From an uncultured Pseudomonadota bacterium (GTDB taxonomy: Bacteria > Myxococcota_A > UBA9042 > CAIXZC01): a stretch of 12,536 nt of DNA. A program made the translations under genes and the position numbers. Below the pieces are notes generated by a model that worked only from the letters and a program-made list of their open reading frames with translations, was not told where the DNA came from and ran no database searches. This document shows, in pieces, positions 1-5,770 of this stretch (position 1 is its first letter; the number at the start of each line of letters is the position of its first letter). The stretch is taken from assembly GCA_937876385.1 (NCBI GenBank), contig CALFHQ010000779.1:1-12536 (forward strand), given 5' to 3'.

Positions 1-596
1 GCTTGGACCTCATCATCGCGGCCAAACGAGTGGGACCATCCGGAAAGGTGATCGGGGTCGACATGACCGACGAGATGCTCCTGCGGGCTCAGCGGAACAT
101 TTACCAGGCCGGCGTGGAGAACGCCGAGGTCCGGAAGGGAATCATCGAGGCCCTCCCGGTGGGGGATGGAGAGGTCGACTGGGTGGTTTCCAACTGCGTC
201 ATCAACCTCTCGCCGGAGAAGGAGACTGTGTTCGCAGAGATTGCTCGAGTGCTGCGACCAGGAGGGCGAATCAGCGTGTCTGACATCGTGGCGAGCCAAC
301 TGCCCGATTGGGTTCTTGAAAACGCTGACCTTTACTCTTCTTGCATCGCGGGCGCCATATCCCAACAGGCCTACTGTGAGGGCTTGCGGCAAGCGGGACT
401 GGTGGATGTGGAAGTTGCAGACCGCCTCATCTACGACGCCGACCAGCTAGGTGCCTTGGTGGGAGCGCCTGCCAACGGAGCGTCATCATGCTGTGGAGGA
501 ACACCCATTCCGGTCCCACCTGGAGGATTGGCGGAATTGGAAGGATCGGTATTCAGCATTCGTGTCACGGCTCGAAAGCCGAAGGAGATGGAATGA
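1..596 (+). CDS. arsM: Arsenite S-adenosylmethyltransferase ArsM, 5'-truncated by the window edge
   Basis: Predicted cytosolic enzyme that methylates trivalent arsenic with S-adenosylmethionine. The reading frame is open from the window edge (first full codon at 3) to TGA at 594-596, giving 197 residues; ArsM proteins are usually about 260-280 residues, so roughly the first 70-80 are outside. Numbering from the codon at 3, residues 1-20 carry the end of the SAM-binding motif I region and the acidic loop (VIGVDMT). Cys65 in SNCVINL and Cys114 in SSCIAGA match the two conserved arsenite-binding cysteines of ArsM in context and spacing, and a Cys-Cys-Gly-Gly stretch at 163-166 is typical of the C-terminal region. 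The end, GSVFSIRVTARKP, is also family-typical. The gene overlaps the next by ATGA, so the two are probably co-translated. The third family cysteine, near the N-terminus, cannot be checked here. Confidence 0.88.
   Translation, partial: LDLIIAAKRVGPSGKVIGVDMTDEMLLRAQRNIYQAGVENAEVRKGIIEALPVGDGEVDWVVSNCVINLSPEKETVFAEIARVLRPGGRISVSDIVASQLPDWVLENADLYSSCIAGAISQQAYCEGLRQAGLVDVEVADRLIYDADQLGALVGAPANGASSCCGGTPIPVPPGGLAELEGSVFSIRVTARKPKEME
581..587 (+). promoter_or_regulatory. Ribosome-binding site deciding the start of the thioredoxin-like lipoprotein gene
   Basis: GAAGGAG lies inside the end of arsM, 5 bases before the ATG at 593. It supports 593 over the ATG at 596 and over the longer open frame that begins at 488, whose N-terminus would not be a signal peptide. 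Confidence 0.6.
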
Positions 597-1066
597 TGAC
601 CTGGAGTTTGAAACTTGGGTATTCGGGTGGATTCTGTTCTTTGCTTCTTGTCTCTCTGTTGGCCCTGAGTGGGTGCAGCAAGGGCTCTGCAGACTCTGAA
701 GCGCCGGCACAAAAGCAAGCGAAGACCCAATCGGGGAAGTCGGGAAATGGAGAGCCTGTGGTGGTCGGGGTTGCGAAAATCGTCATGCTGGACAAAGAGG
801 AGTGCTGTGAGTGCACAGGCGCCAGACAGAAAGCCTCCCTGGATGCCATGAAATCGGTCATCGAGGCTCGCGGCTCCAAGGCCACGCTTGAAGTCATTCA
901 CCTGGACACTCAACCGGACGAAGCCCAGCCTTACCTGGCCATGAAGCCGTTGATGGTGCCCCCGGGCATGTACTTCCTCGATGCGTCCGGCAACCTCCTT
1001 GAATTGCTTCAGGGGGAAGTAACGGCCGAACAGATAGAGCAGGTTTTCGCCAAACTGGACAAATAG
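593..1066 (+). CDS. Thioredoxin-like lipoprotein with a C-C-E-C active-site motif
   Basis: A 157-residue exported lipoprotein. Residues 1-28 form a lipoprotein signal peptide ending in lipobox LSGC (Cys28); Ser at +2 predicts outer-membrane or general retention, not inner-membrane Asp sorting. A Ser/Gln/Lys-rich linker follows to about residue 54. The rest reads as a small thioredoxin fold: a first strand (PVVVGVAKIVML), then C71-C72-E73-C74, which satisfies CxxC with an extra Cys inside, a helix, a second strand (ATLEVIHLD), the expected proline loop (MVPPGMYFLD, 121-130), and a final helix. The likely role is thiol-disulfide exchange or metal(loid) binding on the outside of the inner membrane. 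It overlaps arsM by 4 bases and is followed by the remnant of a probable CcdA-type membrane electron donor, which fits a periplasmic thioredoxin role. The exact partner and reaction are not established; no named family member is recognised. Confidence 0.75.
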   Translation: MMTWSLKLGYSGGFCSLLLVSLLALSGCSKGSADSEAPAQKQAKTQSGKSGNGEPVVVGVAKIVMLDKEECCECTGARQKASLDAMKSVIEARGSKATLEVIHLDTQPDEAQPYLAMKPLMVPPGMYFLDASGNLLELLQGEVTAEQIEQVFAKLDK

Positions 1067-1069
1067 TGC

Positions 1070-1075
1070 GGAGGA
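1070..1075 (+). promoter_or_regulatory. Intact ribosome-binding site in front of a broken gene
   Basis: GGAGGA lies 10 bases before the ATG at 1086. A good ribosome-binding site and start codon directly behind the thioredoxin-like gene show that a third gene of the operon once began here, even though its body is now decayed. Confidence 0.55.
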
Positions 1076-1085
1076 AACAGGCCCA

Positions 1086-1266
1086 ATGCTCGAAGCCTTT
1101 GTAAGCCAAGCCGGTGAGTATGTTCAGACGAACCCCTGGTTGGCCATCGGTGCTCTATGGAGGAACCCTCCTCGGGGTGTACGGATTGGGTCAAAGCGCT
1201 TTGCTCCTGGTGGCTGGCACCTCATCTTGCTCCCCGCTGATTCGCTGGAATATTCGCTTGTCGTGA
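1086..1266 (+). pseudogene. Remnant of a CcdA/DsbD-type membrane electron-transfer protein, internally deleted and frameshifted
   Basis: The frame from ATG 1086 starts sensibly (an amphipathic leader, then NPWLAIGAL) but becomes Trp/Arg/Pro-rich from about 1158 and stops at 1271. Reading one base over, from 1156, restores a hydrophobic membrane segment (YGGTLLGVYGLGQ, then SALLLVAGTSSC) that ends at TGA 1264-1266. The left piece resembles the first membrane helix of CcdA-family proteins. The right piece resembles a late helix of the same family, where an aromatic-x-Leu-Gly block is followed by a hydrophobic run and Ala-Gly-Thr. Together they cover about 60 residues, against about 200-240 for an intact family member, so a large central part, including the usual Pro-Cys active helix, appears deleted at about 1155 with a change of frame. 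CcdA shuttles electrons from cytosolic thioredoxin to periplasmic thioredoxin-like proteins, such as the one just upstream. The family assignment rests on short matches and context. A genuine tiny membrane protein is the alternative. Confidence 0.5.
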
Positions 1267-1330
1267 AGTAGAATCGGCGGGTTCAGCAGTATGAGTTGAT
1301 TCCACAACCGTAAGAACATGGGGTCTGGTG

Positions 1331-2605
1331 ATGCAGTTGTGTCCTCTTTGCTTCCTTGTTGCCTCGTCCATCGTCTTTGCTTCTGCGGTGGGATGCGGCA
1401 CCGATTCCTCCAAAAGTGCCACGGACATGTCCGCTCTTGAGGGCGATGAATCCCACGTCGACGCCGCCAATGACAGCGTGTCGCAATGCCAACAATCCGC
1501 TGCCCGGTGCGAAAGCAGCACGGCGATCTGGTGTGACAGTGGCGAAGAACAACGCCAGGAGTGTGCCCCGGCGGGCTACTGCAATTTTGGGGAGTGCGAG
1601 GAGAGCGCCTTTACTCTCCCAGACGACGCGGCCCCCCACGCCGATGTCATCGAGTGGTGGTACTACACAGGTCATCTGACCACTGGAGAGCGAGAATTCG
1701 GCTTTGAGATTTCCCTCTTCCAGCAGCGCATGGAAGACCTCATGGGCACCACCCCCCCGGAGGGCGAGGAGTTTGGCTTCATGTGCCACGTTGCCCTCCT
1801 GGACAAGGACAACAAGGAGCACTTCTACACCCAGGGAATCAGCACGAAGCCCAGGACATGGTCCTCGCAGCCGGTGGTGCTGGACACCATGAATTGCACC
1901 TTGGAGTTGTCCGGGGACGGTCACGACCACATCGTTGGAGTCATCCCGGAAGGAGAAGAAGGGAAGGGGCTCCCTGGGAGTTGGGCTTTCGACTTGTGGG
2001 TGGATGCAGAAAAGCCGGTGGTTCACCACGGCACCGACGGCGTCATCCCCATGGCTCAAGGGGGAGACAGCTACTACTATTCGTTTACCCGCATGACAGC
2101 GTCCGGAACCGTGACCACCCCCGACGGTTCAGAAGATGTCACCGGGCAAGCGTGGATGGATCACCAATGGGGGAACTTCCAGACCATGGACTTCAAGGGG
2201 TGGGACTGGTGGAGCATGCAGTTTGACGACGGCTGGGAGATTATGCTGTTCCTGTTTCGAGACTGGGACGACGTCATAGTGGTCAAGTCGGGCAGCGTGG
2301 TTGACCCCGAGGGCAACGTGCACCACTTGGACGGCGCCGGGGCCTTTGAGGTGACATCCCTTCGAGAATGGTCCAGCGAGGAAACCGACGGGGTCTACCC
2401 GCTGGATTGGAACATCTCGATTGGCGAGTTGGATTGGAACCTGGAAGTGAGGACGAGGTTCGACGCCCAGGAGGTGCCGAACTTCGCCAAGAATTACTGG
2501 GAGGGGGCGGTGGAGATTGCCGGCACCCGAGGGGAGACCTCTGTGGGCGGAGTGGGCTACGTGGAATTGACCGGATACGCCACAGATATCATGGCCCCAC
2601 AGTAA
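1331..2605 (+). CDS. Lipoprotein of the CrtC/AttH lipocalin-like (predicted secreted hydrolase) family
   Basis: A 424-residue lipoprotein. The signal peptide runs to lipobox AVGC (Cys22, Gly at +2). Residues 23-52 are an acidic linker. Residues 53-89 hold six cysteines (53, 60, 68, 78, 84, 89) in a small disulfide-type module. From about 98 the protein matches the two-lobed lipocalin-like fold of carotenoid 1,2-hydratase CrtC and AttH relatives: EWWYYTGHL at 108-116, then GFEISLFQQR, the WMDHQWG signature at 275-281, a Trp-rich strand (GWDWWSMQ), and the closing GYVELTGY at 409-416. Relatives are thought to hydrate or hydrolyse apolar substrates; the substrate here is unknown. ATG 1331 is used; GTG 1328 is adjacent and in frame. 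The Shine-Dalgarno is weak (GGGG at 1320-1323). The kinase gene follows after 24 bp, so co-transcription is likely. No carotenoid genes are nearby, so CrtC chemistry should not be assumed. Confidence 0.85.
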   Translation: MQLCPLCFLVASSIVFASAVGCGTDSSKSATDMSALEGDESHVDAANDSVSQCQQSAARCESSTAIWCDSGEEQRQECAPAGYCNFGECEESAFTLPDDAAPHADVIEWWYYTGHLTTGEREFGFEISLFQQRMEDLMGTTPPEGEEFGFMCHVALLDKDNKEHFYTQGISTKPRTWSSQPVVLDTMNCTLELSGDGHDHIVGVIPEGEEGKGLPGSWAFDLWVDAEKPVVHHGTDGVIPMAQGGDSYYYSFTRMTASGTVTTPDGSEDVTGQAWMDHQWGNFQTMDFKGWDWWSMQFDDGWEIMLFLFRDWDDVIVVKSGSVVDPEGNVHHLDGAGAFEVTSLREWSSEETDGVYPLDWNISIGELDWNLEVRTRFDAQEVPNFAKNYWEGAVEIAGTRGETSVGGVGYVELTGYATDIMAPQ

Positions 2606-2629
2606 GGGGATGTTCGAGGAGACGGAATC

Positions 2630-5593
2630 ATGGTTGACAGTGAAGTGACTGAGAGGACGACGACTTTCAGAGGTATGAAGCTGTGGGTGGTCATCTTTGT
2701 ACTGTTGAGCGTTGCGTTCTCGTTGGCCGGGGTCGAGTACGTCCACTACATCCGGGAGAAGCTCACCACGGAAGGCTATTCGGATCTGGCATCGGTGGGA
2801 ACCCTCAAGTCCCAAGGGATTTCCACCTGGCGAACAGAGCGGCTCAATGATGCCGAGACCTTTGCCCGGGTGCCAGCGTTTGCCATCTTTCTGGAGCAAC
2901 CAGACGGGCAGGAGTCAATTCGGGACTCCGCGCTCACGATGCTGCACGCCATACACCGCCATCTGGGGTACGCAAACGCCGCCCTGCTCAATGGAGATTT
3001 CGAAGTAGCGCTGTCAGGAAATGAAGAGGAAGTGCCCATTCTGGAGAATACGATTGCGACCGCCCGAATGACGCTGGAAGAGGGTGGGCCGCACGCCTCT
3101 CCTCTGCAGAAATGTCCGGTGCTGGGACATGCTGTGGCGGAGTTCATGGCACCTGTGAAGAACCGGGAAGGGGAAACCGTGGGAGTCCTCGTCTTGCGAG
3201 AAGACGCCCGAACCTTCCTCTATCCGAATCTGGCATCCTGGCCCTTCCCGTCGAAGAGTGGAGAATCTGTCCTGGTGCGCAAGGATGGGGATTTGGTCCT
3301 GTTCCTCAACGATCTGAAGTACCAGAAAGACACGGCGTTGAGCCTCACAAGCCCCGTTTCCGACCCCGATCTCCCGGCCGCCCTGGCCATTCGCGGCGAG
3401 ACTGGAAAGTGGGAGGGCAGGGACTATCGAGACGTCGAGGTGCTCGCCGACCTGCGTCCGGTTCCCGGCACTCCCTGGTTCCTGGTGTCCAAATTAGATA
3501 CCGACGAGATCGGAGGAGAGATCCGCTACCGCTCAACGGCCACCATGGCCTTTGTGCTGCTGTTCATCTTTCTTACCGGATTTGTTTTCTTGCTCGTGTA
3601 CCACCGCAAAAGCCGCAGCGAATACCGGCAAAGATACCTCCTGGAACGGGAGAAGAGGGCCGAGCAAGAGATGTTCCGCACAACCCTGTACAGCATCGGC
3701 GACGGGGTCATCACCACCGAACCCACCGGAAGGGTACTCCACATGAATGCGGTAGCGGAGGGAATGACTGGATGGACAGAGGCGCAGGCGCAGGGAGTTC
3801 GAATCGAGGAAGTGTTCAAGATCATCAACGAGGAGACCCTCGAACCAGTGGAGAACCCCGTTGACAAGGTGCTGAGGGAAGGGAGGATCGTGGGACTGGC
3901 CAACCACACCCTCCTCGTTGCCCGGGATGGCTCCCAGAGAGCCATCGCCGACAGTGGTGCCCCCATCCGGCTGGACAATGAACTCCGGGGGGTCGTGCTG
4001 GTATTCCAGGACCAGACAGAGCAGCGATTGGCCCAGAAGGAGATGTTGGAAAGGGCCACCGAGTTGGCCTGGCTTATCAACAGCATGACCAACGCATTTG
4101 TGGTCTTTGAGTCAGTGTTTGACGAGAAAGGGAAGTTGACGGACGCTCGCTTTGAGTATGTCAATGAATCATTCTGGAAGTCTACGGGAAAGACTCTTGA
4201 AGAGGTCATCGGACAAGAGCTGTCTGATGTCTGGCCAGCCATTGGGGAAGAGTGGCTTTACTACTTCGAGAAGGTCGTGAACTCGGGGGAAGCCTTAGTC
4301 ACGGACCTCTGTCACGGCCCAACAAGAAAAGTCTTCCACTGTCGAATCTACCGACCGTGGGAGTCAAACGAACGGTTCTGCATGGTCTTCGACGACATCA
4401 CGGAACAACGCAACATTCAGGAAGAAACACGCAAGCTGGAGCTCCAACTTCAGCAGGCCATGAAGATGGAAGCCATCGGTCGGTTGGCAGGAGGGATCGC
4501 TCACGATTTCAACAACCTCCTCACCGGAATCACCGGAACCCTGTCCCTCGTCCAGATGGATCTGCCTGAGGGGTCCCCCATCAGCGATTCCCTCGACGAG
4601 ATAGGGAGGGCGGCACACAAGGCCGCCGAGTTGACGGCACAGCTTCTCGCCTTCTCCAGAAAACAGCATGTGGAACCTCGAGTCGTCGAAATGGCCGCCC
4701 TTGTCAGAGACCTGCAGACCTTGCTCCAGCGGACATTGGGGGAGGATATCGAGTTGACCATTCGAGCCGGCAACCCCATGCCCGGCGTCCTGGTGGATCC
4801 GGGTCAATTCGAGCAGATTCTGGTGAACCTGGCGGTAAACTCCCGGGACGCCATGCCCAACGGGGGGAAACTGACCATCGAAACCGGGTTGGTCGACCTC
4901 GACGAAGAATACTGCAGGACACACCCGATTCTACTCCCGGGGCGACACGTCATGCTGGCCGTCAGCGATACTGGAGAAGGGATCCCTGCAGACGTGAAGG
5001 AGCATATTTTCGAACCCTTCTACACCACCAAACCCAAGGGCAAAGGCACCGGTCTGGGACTCTCCACCGCCTACGGGACTGTTCGACAGGCTGGCGGGTC
5101 CATTGAAGTGTACTCAGAGGTAGACCAGGGAACGACCTTCAAGCTGTATCTCCCCGTGGTGGCCGAGCAGCCCAACACCCCCCCAGCGCGCAGCAAAAGC
5201 ATGGATCCGATTCCTTCGGGGTCCGAAACCATCCTGCTGGTGGAGGACGAGCAGATGGTCCGGGACGTCGGTGTGAAGATCCTGAGGCGCCTGGGCTATC
5301 AGGTTATCGAGGCTTGCGATGGCCTGGAGGCGGAAAAGCTGTTCGCAGAAGATCCAAAGCGAATCGACCTCCTCCTCACCGACGTCGTGATGCCCGGGAT
5401 GAACGGCAAAGAGCTGGCTACTTCGCTCTCGGCTCTGGTACCCGACCTCAAGGTCATCTTCACGTCGGGTTACACCGAGAACGTCATCGCTCACCATGGG
5501 GTCATTGACACCGGTTTGCACTTTGTGCCCAAGCCGTACAGCCCCATGACCCTGGCGCAAAAAGTGCGTCAGGTTCTCGACGGCGTCGACTGA
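2630..5593 (+). CDS. Membrane-bound PAS hybrid sensor histidine kinase with C-terminal receiver
   Basis: A 987-residue hybrid kinase. A membrane helix at about 17-36 and a second at about 303-324 bracket an extracytoplasmic sensor of about 265 residues, which opens with the STWRTERLNDAE type of helix common in deltaproteobacterial kinases. Two PAS domains follow (about 348-468 and 478-594), then a short coiled linker. HisKA has phosphoacceptor His625 in GGIAHDFNNLL. The HATPase has the N box NLAVNSRDAMPNGG (Asn737), the G1 box SDTGEGIP (Asp780), the F box FEPFYTTK and the G2 box GKGTGLGL. A receiver at about 866-984 has acidic Glu872/Asp873, phosphoacceptor Asp918 in LLTDVVMPG, Thr945/Ser946 in FTSGY, and Lys968. 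All catalytic residues are present, so the protein should autophosphorylate and pass phosphate within itself or to a separate phosphotransfer or response-regulator protein; none is encoded here. Start: GAGGAG at 2616-2621, 8 bases ahead of ATG 2630. The signal sensed is unknown. Confidence 0.93.
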   Translation: MVDSEVTERTTTFRGMKLWVVIFVLLSVAFSLAGVEYVHYIREKLTTEGYSDLASVGTLKSQGISTWRTERLNDAETFARVPAFAIFLEQPDGQESIRDSALTMLHAIHRHLGYANAALLNGDFEVALSGNEEEVPILENTIATARMTLEEGGPHASPLQKCPVLGHAVAEFMAPVKNREGETVGVLVLREDARTFLYPNLASWPFPSKSGESVLVRKDGDLVLFLNDLKYQKDTALSLTSPVSDPDLPAALAIRGETGKWEGRDYRDVEVLADLRPVPGTPWFLVSKLDTDEIGGEIRYRSTATMAFVLLFIFLTGFVFLLVYHRKSRSEYRQRYLLEREKRAEQEMFRTTLYSIGDGVITTEPTGRVLHMNAVAEGMTGWTEAQAQGVRIEEVFKIINEETLEPVENPVDKVLREGRIVGLANHTLLVARDGSQRAIADSGAPIRLDNELRGVVLVFQDQTEQRLAQKEMLERATELAWLINSMTNAFVVFESVFDEKGKLTDARFEYVNESFWKSTGKTLEEVIGQELSDVWPAIGEEWLYYFEKVVNSGEALVTDLCHGPTRKVFHCRIYRPWESNERFCMVFDDITEQRNIQEETRKLELQLQQAMKMEAIGRLAGGIAHDFNNLLTGITGTLSLVQMDLPEGSPISDSLDEIGRAAHKAAELTAQLLAFSRKQHVEPRVVEMAALVRDLQTLLQRTLGEDIELTIRAGNPMPGVLVDPGQFEQILVNLAVNSRDAMPNGGKLTIETGLVDLDEEYCRTHPILLPGRHVMLAVSDTGEGIPADVKEHIFEPFYTTKPKGKGTGLGLSTAYGTVRQAGGSIEVYSEVDQGTTFKLYLPVVAEQPNTPPARSKSMDPIPSGSETILLVEDEQMVRDVGVKILRRLGYQVIEACDGLEAEKLFAEDPKRIDLLLTDVVMPGMNGKELATSLSALVPDLKVIFTSGYTENVIAHHGVIDTGLHFVPKPYSPMTLAQKVRQVLDGVD

Positions 5594-5662
5594 TCTCCCA
5601 GCAACCGTCCCCGGACGCACGCCCCCTCTTCAACGCAACTTCTACTCCTCCACAACTCTGAT

Positions 5663-5692
5663 TTGACTTGGCCCCCCCCTCTGGCGTATTTT
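5663..5692 (+). promoter_or_regulatory. Candidate sigma70-type promoter for the cysteine-repeat lipoprotein gene
   Basis: TTGACT (5663-5668) matches five of six -35 consensus bases. An 18-base spacer containing a run of eight C leads to TATTTT (5687-5692), which matches four of six -10 bases. Transcription would start near 5699, leaving about 70 bases of leader before ATG 5771. It is the best match in the 177-bp gap after the kinase gene, and implies that the repeat protein is not simply read through from upstream. Position and spacing are seen; activity is inferred. Confidence 0.42.
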
Positions 5693-5709
5693 CCTTTGGG
5701 TTCCAGAGG
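5678..5709. repeat. 7-bp perfect inverted repeat flanking the predicted -10 box
   Basis: CCTCTGG (5678-5684) and CCAGAGG (5703-5709) are exact reverse complements separated by 18 bases. The arms sit on either side of the candidate -10 box and predicted start site, as an operator for a dimeric repressor might. An RNA hairpin is less natural, because the left arm would lie upstream of the predicted transcript start. No known operator family is recognised. Confidence 0.35.
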
Positions 5710-5755
5710 AGAAGTCCTTCAACTGTTGTTGGCGCCCCTCAATTCAGCATTCTCC

Positions 5756-5762
5756 GGGAGGG
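5756..5762 (+). promoter_or_regulatory. Ribosome-binding site fixing the start of the repeat lipoprotein at 5771
   Basis: GGGAGGG lies 8 bases before ATG 5771. The frame is open from 5663, but only the 5771 start puts a lipoprotein signal peptide at the N-terminus, so the upstream 36 codons are rejected. Confidence 0.65.
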
Positions 5763-5770
5763 TAAGTACC

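Noticed and set aside
488..592. Longer N-terminus for the thioredoxin-like lipoprotein starting at 488
   Set aside because: It would overlap arsM by over 100 bases and bury the signal peptide; ATG 593 has a ribosome-binding site and a proper lipobox leader.
1086..1271. Complete 61-residue gene in the unshifted frame
   Set aside because: After about residue 24 the unshifted frame turns Trp/Arg/Pro-rich, while the neighbouring frame continues a clean hydrophobic helix, so decay explains it better.
2129..2899. 256-codon open frame on the - strand across the hydrolase/kinase junction
   Set aside because: It lies opposite two well-supported genes, spans their intergenic gap and shows no recognisable motif; typical antisense shadow in GC-rich DNA.
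5606..5617. CGTCC-CC-GGACG palindrome after the kinase gene as a terminator
   Set aside because: The loop would be two bases, the workable stem is four pairs, and no T-run follows.
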